From positions 1 to 64,000 of the forward strand of contig JAJQAY010000084.1 of NCBI GenBank assembly GCA_021203515.1: 64,000 nt of DNA, in the 5' to 3' direction. This stretch comes from Bacteroides sp. (GTDB lineage Bacteria > Bacteroidota > Bacteroidia > Bacteroidales > Bacteroidaceae). The notes under the pieces were generated by a model. That model was not told the DNA's origin, did no database searches, and saw only the letters and a program-made list of their open reading frames with translations. Of this stretch, positions 57,661 through 64,000 are shown in pieces (positions within the stretch are counted from its first letter, which is position 1; the number at the start of each line of letters is the position of its first letter). The position numbers and the translations under genes were made by a program.

Positions 57661-57742
57661 GTGACTGTTGGGCAGTCAGGGGGTGAGTGTTGGGAAGTCA
57701 GGGGGTGACTATTGGGAAGTCAGAGGGTGACTACTGGGCACG
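57661..57742. repeat. 22-bp-pitch array of TGACT...AGTCA units
   Basis: Units begin at 57661, 57683, 57705 and 57727, exactly 22 bp apart (GTGACTGTTGGGCAGTCAGG and variants). Each has an inverted TGACT/AGTCA pair; the last is incomplete. Confidence 0.85.
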
Positions 57743-57808
57743 CTCCCGGTTGCTGTGGGCAGGCGCTTCGCCCTCCTTTCAGAATTGTCAAAAGATAATG
57801 AATAGAAG

Positions 57809-57836
57809 TGCCGGAGGATTTGCTCCCCCTCCGGCA
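57809..57836 (-). terminator. Hairpin downstream of the Big_2 lipoprotein gene
   Basis: Stem TGCCGGAGG / CCTCCGGCA, 27 bp past the stop codon. The T tract on the minus strand is weak, so termination is probable rather than certain. Confidence 0.5.
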
Positions 57837-57862
57837 TTGGGAGTTTGAGTTATAGTATTACT

Positions 57863-59323
57863 CTATTTATGAAATACATAATTAACTGTATCCATCGGAA
57901 GTCTAAAAGGATCTTTGCCGTTCTTCCAGCCATACCCTTCAAATATGTCCGTTCCTGTCATTTTATATCTTCCATACGTATAGACATCATCGCCTTGAAC
58001 TACAACGGAACTCATGATAAGACTTGCCCCTGCAGGAGCTTCAATTTTCGACTGAGAGGTATCCCAAGCAGTGCCTTTATATACATTGCGTTTCGCATCA
58101 TCATTTTCCACGAAGTAAATTGTATTGCCGGAACAGCCCCATAATATAATAGGCTTCCAATCTGCGGAAGCATCCGGAGTCATTGTCGTGCCGTCATATA
58201 CATATCCATAGTATTTATCATCCCTCAACACTACATACACTTTACCATCATTCACCAGTATATCAACGACAGACATGCTTGTAGTTGAGAATATTGATAC
58301 ATTATTCTTATATACATAATAAGTGTTTATTCTGTTCTCTGCATCATATATACTGCACGTGCTGAATATATCACTGCCCAAAACACAGAACTTGGCAAAG
58401 CTTGCATTTATATCAACACTAACCACTCTCTGCCCGTCTTTCCAGCAAGCAAGCTTTCCGTCCGTACCCTTTCCACAAGCATAGAGAGAACCGCCTGCTG
58501 CAAATAATTTATTGATGGAACTGGCTCCTTGAGGCACTTTATCGCCGGTGTAGACTGCATCGTCTTTTACCATTATGTTATTAGTGCTAAGTAGTCCATA
58601 TATACTGCCATCCAATTCAACACTAGACAGGATACCTTTATATACCTGCGGTGCACCGGAAATATATTTAATTTCAGTTCCGTCATAGAAAGCAAACTTC
58701 TCATTCTTTGCACCGAGCATCAACAACTTGGGAGCATCGCTCACGGTCACTGCACAGACAGCCGTCTTGTTGCCGTCGGTGGTGGTCACGGTAATCGTGG
58801 CGGTACCTGCGGCTACAGCGGTCACCACGCCATCGGCCACGGTGGCAACGGCGGCATCACTTGTGCTCCATGCCACGCTGGGGTTGGTGGCATCGGCAGG
58901 GGCAACGGTGGCGGCCAGAGTTTCGGTATCGCCTATACCCAGAGACAGGATGGTCTTGTTCAGTGTGACGTCCGTCACAGCTACCGGGGCATTGGTTACG
59001 GTCACTGCACAGACGTCCGTCTTGGCGCCGTCGTGGGTGGTGACGGTAATCGTGGTCGTACCTGCGGCTACAGCGGTCACTACACCGTCTTCGTTTACGG
59101 TGGCTGCAGCGGTGTTGCTACTCTGCCAGCTTACGGCTTTGTCGGCAGCATTGTCGGGAGCAATGGTAGCAGTCAGGGTTTCAGTAGTGCCTGCCACAAT
59201 GGAGAGGGTAGCCTTATTCAGGCTCACGCTGCTCACGGCTACCGGGGCGGGGTCATCATCGTCTTTGCACGAAGCAAAAAGAACTGTTGCGCATAGCAAC
59301 ATCAGAGTAAAGATTTTGTTCAT
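57863..59323 (-). CDS. Surface lipoprotein with two Big_2 (Ig-like) domains; probable phase-variable gene
   Basis: 486 residues. Signal peptide II sequence MNKIFTLMLLCATVLFASCKDDDD: the lipobox Cys is followed by K-D-D-D-D, the Bacteroidetes surface-export signal. Residues about 30-115 and 115-200 are two bacterial Ig-like group 2 domains (VSLNKATLSIVAGTTETLTATIAPDNAADKAVSWQSSN and VTLNKTILSLGIGDTETLAATVAP). The C-terminal 285 residues are beta-rich (LLMLGAKNEKFAFYDGTEIKYISG..., repeated VYKG/DDAVYTGDK) and not recognised; they resemble a propeller-like repeat. The gene starts 60 bp from an inverted repeat bounding a promoter-bearing segment. Confidence 0.85.
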   Translation of the reverse strand: MNKIFTLMLLCATVLFASCKDDDDPAPVAVSSVSLNKATLSIVAGTTETLTATIAPDNAADKAVSWQSSNTAAATVNEDGVVTAVAAGTTTITVTTHDGAKTDVCAVTVTNAPVAVTDVTLNKTILSLGIGDTETLAATVAPADATNPSVAWSTSDAAVATVADGVVTAVAAGTATITVTTTDGNKTAVCAVTVSDAPKLLMLGAKNEKFAFYDGTEIKYISGAPQVYKGILSSVELDGSIYGLLSTNNIMVKDDAVYTGDKVPQGASSINKLFAAGGSLYACGKGTDGKLACWKDGQRVVSVDINASFAKFCVLGSDIFSTCSIYDAENRINTYYVYKNNVSIFSTTSMSVVDILVNDGKVYVVLRDDKYYGYVYDGTTMTPDASADWKPIILWGCSGNTIYFVENDDAKRNVYKGTAWDTSQSKIEAPAGASLIMSSVVVQGDDVYTYGRYKMTGTDIFEGYGWKNGKDPFRLPMDTVNYVFHK

Positions 59324-59382
59324 CTCAATATATGAATTAAGTTAATAATAGATGGAGGAGAATTCCTCCTTGTCCGATGGAG

Positions 59383-59401
59383 TTACTTACCAAGTAACGG
59401 C
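59383..59401. repeat. Left inverted repeat of the putative invertible promoter
   Basis: TTACTTACCAAGTAACGGC; its perfect complement is at 59673-59691. The site contains the hyphenated palindrome GTTACTTaccAAGTAAC, as expected for a tyrosine recombinase core site. Confidence 0.88.
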
Positions 59402-59672
59402 CGACTACTATCCGGTGCCGACTAAAAAAGTGTTTTTCAGCTCACACCGTTTAGCTATTTAAAGACTTTTCAATAGAGGAAAGAGCATAAGAGGGTACTC
59501 CGTTTTTACAAGAAAAACAGGGGCGTAGATTTCATGTGCTTATCAGTACGGAAATGAGAAATAATATGTTTACTCTTTAGTTTGTGTCGATAAAATAGTA
59601 GGTTTCGTTAAAGAATTATTAAGTATTGCTTGCCTGTTTGTAAAAAATACGTGATATTTGCAGAGCCAATGA
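59402..59672. promoter_or_regulatory. Putative invertible promoter segment (OFF orientation)
   Basis: 271 bp without a gene, bounded by perfect 19-bp inverted repeats. Near its right end CTTG (59629-59632) and GATATTTG (59653-59660), 20 bp apart, form a promoter pointing right, away from the lipoprotein gene. No promoter box points left. Inversion would aim this promoter at the lipoprotein start codon 60 bp beyond the left repeat. Confidence 0.78.
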
Positions 59673-59691
59673 GCCGTTACTTGGTAAGTAA
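59673..59691. repeat. Right inverted repeat of the putative invertible promoter
   Basis: GCCGTTACTTGGTAAGTAA, the exact reverse complement of 59383-59401. It lies 41 bp from the stop codon of the recombinase gene. Confidence 0.88.
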
Positions 59692-59732
59692 TTTCTCGTC
59701 AATCTCCTGCATCATAGCGCACTGCTAATCAA

Positions 59733-60820
59733 CTAATTCCTCCATTTACCTTTTATAACAGACGAAATCAGACGGCGGTTTTCCTTGTCAGTCCGTTTGT
59801 CGCTGAAAGGTTTCAGATAGGTTTCCGTCACCCGGACGGAAGAGTGCCCCAAGGCCTGGCTGATGATGCCTACGGGCGTGCCTTGATGGAAAACCAATGT
59901 CGCCCATGTGTGACGCGCCACATACGAACTTATTTTCACACCCGGCAACAGCTTGCCTGCCAGCCTCCGTAACGATTTATTAAAGCCACGCAAAGCCTCC
60001 TGATAGCAGTGATACAAGGCCCAGTCGTCGTGCAGCCCCGCATCCAGTATCGGAAACAGATAAATGGAGGCGGAATGCCTGTCGCGGCACAGTTCCAGCA
60101 ACGGAAGGGCTTCGCGGGGCATCGCCACCACCAGTTGCTTGCCCGTCTTGTGGCGGCGGTAGGTGATGGCGCCTCTGCGCACGTCTACATCGCGCTTGCG
60201 CAGGTGGGCAAGGTCGATGAAGGGCATTCCGCGAAGCATGAACATCAGCAGGAAGTAAGCCAATACGTACTGCTGCTCTTTCGTCAGCGGATTGAAGTCG
60301 GCCTCCATCAACTGCTGCATCTGCCGTTCCGTCAGGGAGCGCTTGGTGCAAGACTCCACTTTGGTATACACCCCGTCGAACAGCCCCGGGTCGTGTTCCG
60401 CGCTGCCGGCGGCAACCAGCGATTGTACACCGCCCTCAGCGTGCGCATATACGTGGACACGGTGTTCAGGCTTAGTTCGCGCTGCATCATCCAGCTTTCA
60501 TACTCTTTCAGGCGGCCTGCCCTGAACACTTCGGGCAAAGCCATGCGTGCACCACTGCCACCATTGCTACCCTCGCCGCTACTGTCACCCCCACATTCCG
60601 CCTCCGCACAAGCACAGAACCTCGCAAACGAGTTGCACGTACTGAAGTAAGTATGCACCGCCGGAAACTTCTCGTTGCGCTTCAGGTCGTCAATCACTTC
60701 TGCCATGTAGGAAGGCAGTTCCGGCACTCTCCCTACATCTTTCTCCATCCCAACGACATCTTCTTCTGCCGTCTTTACTTTTCTACATTCATATTCTTTT
60801 GTCTTTAGGTTTGCACACAA
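59733..60820 (-). CDS. Tyrosine-type site-specific recombinase (frame broken), likely invertase of the adjacent promoter
   Basis: About 362 residues. N-terminal SAM-like core-binding domain (HTYFSTCNSFARFCACAE...ESWMMQRELSLNTVSTYMRTLRAVYNR), then catalytic domain: Arg in FMLRGMPFIDLAHLRKRD, Lys in RRHKTGKQL, YVARHTWATL (Bacteroidetes variant of HxxR), LGHSSVRVTETYL with the Tyr nucleophile. The frame changes near 60420; VYNR...LVAAGSAEHDPGLFDGVYTKVES spans it. No phage or conjugation genes are nearby, so local DNA inversion is more likely than element integration. Confidence 0.87.
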
Positions 60821-60902
60821 CAGTGCGTGCCACCTCCTGAAACAGGGGCGGCCGGCACAAGGTTTGTGAACATAAAGTAAAGAAAGTGAGAGGGAGGGAT
60901 AC

Positions 60903-60931
60903 GAAAAAAGACCGCCTTACGGCAGTCTTTC
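60903..60931 (-). terminator. Terminator of the histone-like gene
   Basis: The minus strand reads AAAGACTGCC-GTAA-GGCGGTCTTTTTT, a 10-bp stem plus T tract, 28 bp past the stop codon. Confidence 0.85.
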
Positions 60932-60958
60932 ACAGCAATAATTTGCTTTTTTCTTTGC

Positions 60959-61132
60959 TTACTTCGCAGCTTCCAAAGATGCTTTACGGAAAGCCTTCAT
61001 AGCTTTTTCAATTTCCAAAGAAGCTTTACGTGCACGTGTGCCGGCTGCTTTGTTACCGTTTTTCAATTGAGCTTTTACGTCTTTTTCGAATGCTGCATAC
61101 AGTTCTGCAACTTTTTCAGCTAATTCTTTCAT
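60959..61132 (-). CDS. Histone H1-like (Hc1-family) small basic protein
   Basis: A 57-residue protein: MKELAEKVAELYAAFEKDV, KAQLKNGNKAAGTRARKAS and EIEKAMKAFRKASLEAAK. It is helical and rich in Lys and Ala, as in the Bacteroidetes Hc1/histone-H1-like family of DNA-associated proteins. A TATTTTTG box on the minus strand (61170-61177) and a terminator 28 bp after the stop define a monocistronic unit. No upstream in-frame start. Confidence 0.85.
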   Translation of the reverse strand: MKELAEKVAELYAAFEKDVKAQLKNGNKAAGTRARKASLEIEKAMKAFRKASLEAAK

Positions 61133-61169
61133 AATCCTTTTTTTTAGTTACTTCGTTAATAATGTCCGG

Positions 61170-61177
61170 CAAAAATA
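61170..61177 (-). promoter_or_regulatory. -7 box of the histone-like gene
   Basis: The minus strand reads TATTTTTG, 37 bp before the start codon at 61132. Confidence 0.5.
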
Positions 61178-61271
61178 CATTCTTTCTTGAAATAAATGCA
61201 GAAAAACAATATTTTTTTTTTGAAATAATCGGTAAAAACACCTCAAAAAAGGCCTCATACGCGTTTTTTTC

Positions 61272-61279
61272 TACTTTTG
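61272..61279 (+). promoter_or_regulatory. -7 box of the AlbA_2 gene, almost no leader
   Basis: TACTTTTG ends 5 bp before the ATG at 61285. Transcription would start at or next to the start codon, so the mRNA may be leaderless. Confidence 0.45.
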
Positions 61280-61284
61280 CAAGC

Positions 61285-61926
61285 ATGAAAACGCTTACTG
61301 ATACCGAATATATACATGCTCTCATAGCTGAAGGAGAGCATCAACAACAAGATTTCAAATTCGAAATATCCGATGCCCGAAAGATTGCCAAGACGCTTTC
61401 GGCTTTCGCAAATACGGATGGCGGACGCCTGCTTATCGGAGTGAAGGACAACGGAAAGATTGCCGGTGTGCGCTCCGACGAGGAACAGTATATGATAGAA
61501 GCGGCAGCGCAACTGTATTGCCGCCCGGAAGTGGGTTACAGCATGAAGACTTATCAGGCGGAAGGGCGAAGCGTATTAGTGGTGCAAATAGAGGAAAGCC
61601 AACGTAAACCGGTATATGCCAAAGACGAAACGGGAAAGTTTCTGGCTTACCTGCGCATCAAAGACGAGAATATACTTGCCACCCCGGTGCACCTGCGCAT
61701 CTGGCAGCAGAGCGAAAGGCCCAAGGGAGAACTGATGGAGTACACCGAACGGGAGCAGTTGTTGCTCGATTTGCTGGAAGAGAACGAACGCTTGTCGCTG
61801 AACCGCTACTGCCGTCTGACACACCTTTCACGCCGTGCTGCCGAACATTTGCTGGCGAAGTTTGTTCGTTATGATATAGTAGAGCCGGTATTCGAAGGGC
61901 ATAAGTTTCATTTCAAATTGAAATAA
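61285..61926 (+). CDS. AlbA_2 (Schlafen/AAA_4-type) ATP- or nucleic-acid-binding domain protein
   Basis: 213 residues from the ATG at 61285 (MKTLTDTEYIHALIAEGEHQQQDFKFEISDARKIAKTL). A start at 61162 would translate AT-rich upstream DNA. The AlbA_2 domain spans residues about 15-130: QQDFKFEISDARKIAKTLSAFANTDGGRLLIGVKDNGKIAGV. The C-terminus (MEYTEREQLLLDLLEENERLSLNRYCRLTHLSRRAAEHLLAKFVRYDIV) looks like a winged helix, so a transcription regulator is possible. It is followed 8 bp later by the alanine symporter gene. Confidence 0.82.
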   Translation: MKTLTDTEYIHALIAEGEHQQQDFKFEISDARKIAKTLSAFANTDGGRLLIGVKDNGKIAGVRSDEEQYMIEAAAQLYCRPEVGYSMKTYQAEGRSVLVVQIEESQRKPVYAKDETGKFLAYLRIKDENILATPVHLRIWQQSERPKGELMEYTEREQLLLDLLEENERLSLNRYCRLTHLSRRAAEHLLAKFVRYDIVEPVFEGHKFHFKLK

Positions 61927-61934
61927 CAGGGATC

Positions 61935-63323
61935 ATGGGAATTATCAACTCACTCAATGATATACTCTGGACGTATATCCTCATCGCTTTATTGCTGGGA
62001 TGCGCCTTCTGGTTCACACTGAAAACCCGTTTCGTGCAGTTCCGTATGATAAAGGAGATGGTGCGCCTGCTGGGTGACTCGGCAGGCAAAGGCAACACGA
62101 AGGAGAAGTATATCTCTTCTTTTCAGGCATTTGCCATTTCCATTGCCAGCCGCGTGGGTACGGGCAATCTGGCGGGTGTGGCAACGGCGATTGCCGTAGG
62201 CGGGCCGGGAGCCATCTTCTGGATGTGGGTTATCGCACTGTTCGGAGCGTCCAGTTCGTTCGTGGAGTCCACGCTGGCACAGTTATATAAGGTAAGGGGG
62301 AAAGACTCGTTCATCGGCGGCCCGGCTTACTACATGCGGAAGGGATTGAAACAGCCTTGGATGGGGGCGGTATTTGCCGTGCTGATTACGATTACTTTCG
62401 GATTTGCCTTCAACTCGGTGCAAAGCAATACGCTGTGTGCCGCATTCGAGGGGGCTTTCGGGTTTGACCATGCCATTGTGGGTGGTATTATCACCGTAGC
62501 CACACTGATTATCATCTTCGGGGGTGTGCAGCGCATAGCCAAAGTGAGCAGTATCATTGTGCCCGTCATGGCACTAGGATATGTGGCGCTGGCGCTTATC
62601 ATCGTTCTGCTGAATATCAAGCATTTGCCGGGTGTGATTGAGTTGATAGTCAGCCATGCTTTCGGTTGGGAGCAGGCTTTGGGCGGTGGCGTAGGCATGG
62701 CTTTGATGCAGGGCATCAAGCGGGGATTGTTCAGCAATGAGGCAGGTATGGGTTCCGCACCCAATGTAGCGGCAACGGCACACGTGACGCATCCCGTGAA
62801 ACAGGGATTAATCCAGACATTGGGCGTATTCACCGACACGCTGATTATCTGCACCTGCACAGCATTTATCATTTTGTTCAGCGGGGCGCCATTGGACGGT
62901 TCTACTAACGGAGTACAACTCACCCAACACGCCATGACAAACGAGATAGGGCCTACGGGAGGCATCTTCGTGGCAACCGCCCTTTTCTTCTTTGCCTTCA
63001 GCAGCATTCTGGGCAATTATTATTACGGTGAAGCCAATGTGCGCTATCTCACCCGCCGCAAATGGGTGGTAAACGTTTACCGCATATTAGTGGGCGGCAT
63101 GGTGCTGTTCGGTGCACTCGCCACGCTCGACCTGGCTTGGAGCCTTGCCGACATCACTATGGGGCTGATGGCGCTTTGCAACCTTATCGCTATCAGTCTG
63201 TTGGGGAAATATGCTTTCAAGCTTCTCGACGACTATCGCGCACAAAAGCGGGCAGGCATCAAAGACCCCGTCTTTACCAAAGACCGCCTGAAAGAGATTG
63301 AGGATGATTTGGAGTGCTGGTGA
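61935..63323 (+). CDS. Sodium:alanine/glycine symporter (AGCS family)
   Basis: 462 residues with about 11 membrane segments: ILWTYILIALLLGCAFWFTLKTRFVQFRMIKEM, ISSFQAFAISIASRVGTGNLAGVATAIAVGGPGAIFWMWVIALFGASSSFVESTLAQLYK (the AGCS signature), SNEAGMGSAPNVAATAHVTHPVKQGLIQTLGVFTDT and FFFAFSSILGNYYYGEANVRYL. Imports alanine or glycine with sodium. Complete length. Probably co-transcribed with the AlbA_2 gene upstream. Confidence 0.93.
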   Translation: MGIINSLNDILWTYILIALLLGCAFWFTLKTRFVQFRMIKEMVRLLGDSAGKGNTKEKYISSFQAFAISIASRVGTGNLAGVATAIAVGGPGAIFWMWVIALFGASSSFVESTLAQLYKVRGKDSFIGGPAYYMRKGLKQPWMGAVFAVLITITFGFAFNSVQSNTLCAAFEGAFGFDHAIVGGIITVATLIIIFGGVQRIAKVSSIIVPVMALGYVALALIIVLLNIKHLPGVIELIVSHAFGWEQALGGGVGMALMQGIKRGLFSNEAGMGSAPNVAATAHVTHPVKQGLIQTLGVFTDTLIICTCTAFIILFSGAPLDGSTNGVQLTQHAMTNEIGPTGGIFVATALFFFAFSSILGNYYYGEANVRYLTRRKWVVNVYRILVGGMVLFGALATLDLAWSLADITMGLMALCNLIAISLLGKYAFKLLDDYRAQKRAGIKDPVFTKDRLKEIEDDLECW

Positions 63324-63329
63324 GTAATT

Positions 63330-63495
63330 AAATGGGAATTTAGCGCGCGCAAGCGCGCTTTAGTTATGAGTTATAAGTTATGAGTTATTTGTTTGTAATA
63401 ACGCTGCGCTATCATACTGAAAGGGAAAACATCAACAAATAACTCATAACTTATAACTCATAACTTTTAGCGGCTCCGCCGCTAAATTATCATTT
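63330..63495. repeat. Composite hairpin element with AGTTATG arms
   Basis: Ends AAATGGGAATTTAG and CTAAATTATCATTT. Inside are a TTTAGCGCGC / GCGCGCTTTAG hairpin, heptamer arms (AGTTATGAGTTATAAGTTAT and complement), a centre ACGCTGCGCTATCATACTG and a TTTAGCGGC/GCCGCTAAA hairpin. It begins 6 bp after the symporter stop. Confidence 0.88.
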
Positions 63496-63508
63496 ACAGG
63501 TTACGAAT

Positions 63509-63539
63509 TTTGTGTTCCCCGACTTATTTCGTACTTTTG
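63509..63539 (+). promoter_or_regulatory. Promoter of the partial gene at the right edge
   Basis: TTTG at 63509-63512 and TACTTTTG at 63532-63539 are 19 bp apart, the expected spacing; the ATG follows at 63601. Confidence 0.65.
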
Positions 63540-63559
63540 CAACCGCAGACGCATAAGTG

Positions 63560-63593
63560 TTTGTAATTTGTAATTCGTAATTTGTAATTCAGA
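63560..63593. repeat. AATTTGT/AATTCGT heptamer repeat 5' of a start codon
   Basis: Four to five degenerate 7-nt units (TTGTAATTCGTAATTTGTAA) end 7 bp before the ATG at 63601. Confidence 0.65.
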
Positions 63594-63600
63594 ACGTAAC

Positions 63601-64000
63601 ATGGGTATATTTGCCAAACTATTTAACAAGAACTCCGAAGGGGTTCCCTCCAAGAACGTGGAAGATTTCGTGTCGCTGACACGCGTCTACTTTCAAGCCG
63701 TAATAGCCGCCAATCTGGGTATCACCAATATCCGCTTCGTGCCGGATGTAGCCAACTTCAAACGCCTGTTCAAGATACCGACACAAGGCGGACGTCTGGG
63801 ACAAGCCGAAAAAGCCGCTTCCCGCAAAATGCTGATGCAGGACTACGGAATAAGCGATAATTTCTTCAAGGAAATCGACGCCTCCGTAAAGAAACACTGC
63901 CGCACACAGAACGATGTGCAGGGCTACTTCTTTATGTACCAGGGCTTTTCCAACGACCTGATGATGCTGATGGGCAACCTGATGCAATGGAAACTCCGTA
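63601..64000 (+). CDS. Conserved hypothetical protein, 3' end outside window
   Basis: An open frame of 133 codons running off the right edge: MGIFAKLFNKNSEGVPSKNVEDFVSLTRVYFQAVIAANLGITNIRFVPDVANFKRLFKIPTQ, then AASRKMLMQDYGISDNFFKEIDASVKKHCRTQNDVQGYFFMYQGFSNDLMMLMGNLMQWKLR. Helical, soluble, no signal peptide. I do not recognise a domain. A well-spaced promoter and a heptamer repeat precede the start. Confidence 0.75.
   Translation, partial: MGIFAKLFNKNSEGVPSKNVEDFVSLTRVYFQAVIAANLGITNIRFVPDVANFKRLFKIPTQGGRLGQAEKAASRKMLMQDYGISDNFFKEIDASVKKHCRTQNDVQGYFFMYQGFSNDLMMLMGNLMQWKLR

Noticed and set aside
42140..57742. 22-bp arrays as CRISPR
   Set aside because: The pitch is far below a repeat-plus-spacer unit, the 'spacers' are only 4-7 nt, and no cas gene is present.
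59733..60820. Tyrosine recombinase as the integrase of a prophage or conjugative element
   Set aside because: No structural, mobilisation or cargo genes and no tRNA attachment site are nearby, while a perfect inverted repeat pair is adjacent.

Overview
The window looks like a chromosomal segment of a gut Bacteroides species (Bacteroidota). The signs are two SusC/SusD pairs, several TAnnTTTG-type promoter boxes, a surface lipoprotein whose lipobox Cys is followed by K-D-D-D-D, a histone-H1-like small protein, and Bacteroidales families such as DUF4922, TIGR03915/TIGR03916 and an Arm-type tyrosine recombinase. No rRNA, tRNA, transposase or CRISPR array was seen.

Layout. (1) 25-11726, minus strand: seven closely spaced genes that read as a cell-wall salvage/remodelling operon (NamZ-type exo-muramidase, sodium:solute symporter, amidase/golvesin-domain protein, metallophosphatase-PQQ fusion, GT2, HIT-like DUF4922 protein, SpoIID/LytB protein). 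(2) 11931-25261: a GHL10-like hydrolase, a SusC/SusD pair on the minus strand, a BadF-family sugar kinase and a second SusC/SusD pair on the plus strand. The two susC genes share a conserved leader with a hairpin. (3) 25341-30147: asd, a CPA2 antiporter, tcdA and a LolD-like ATPase. (4) 30733-38847, minus strand: a urease operon ureABC-EFGD followed by a urea channel and an MFS transporter; crcB and a TonB receptor lie upstream. (5) 41690-57617: mostly single housekeeping or hypothetical genes, including an RluA-type synthase, GH28, endonuclease IV, a PAS histidine kinase, an MltD-like transglycosylase, a TIGR03915/TIGR03916 pair and an HU-like protein. (6) 57863-60820: a surface Big_2 lipoprotein, a 271-bp segment bounded by perfect 19-bp inverted repeats and carrying an outward promoter, and a tyrosine recombinase. 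This is a probable phase-variation switch, shown here in the OFF orientation. (7) 60959-64000: an Hc1 histone-like gene, an AlbA_2 protein, an alanine symporter and a partial gene.

Two features run through the whole window. First, it is rich in short structured repeats: heptamer tandem repeats (some inside genes), composite hairpin elements with shared ends (AAATGATAATTTAG / AAATGGGAATTTAG), arrays of palindromic units at exactly 22-bp pitch, and CCCCTTTAGGGG elements next to start codons. Many of them supply or abut stop and start codons. Second, about 25 one-base frameshifts (many at homopolymers) and about seven in-frame stops break otherwise well-conserved genes. This looks more like sequence error than decay, so those genes are annotated as single loci with the lesion stated.
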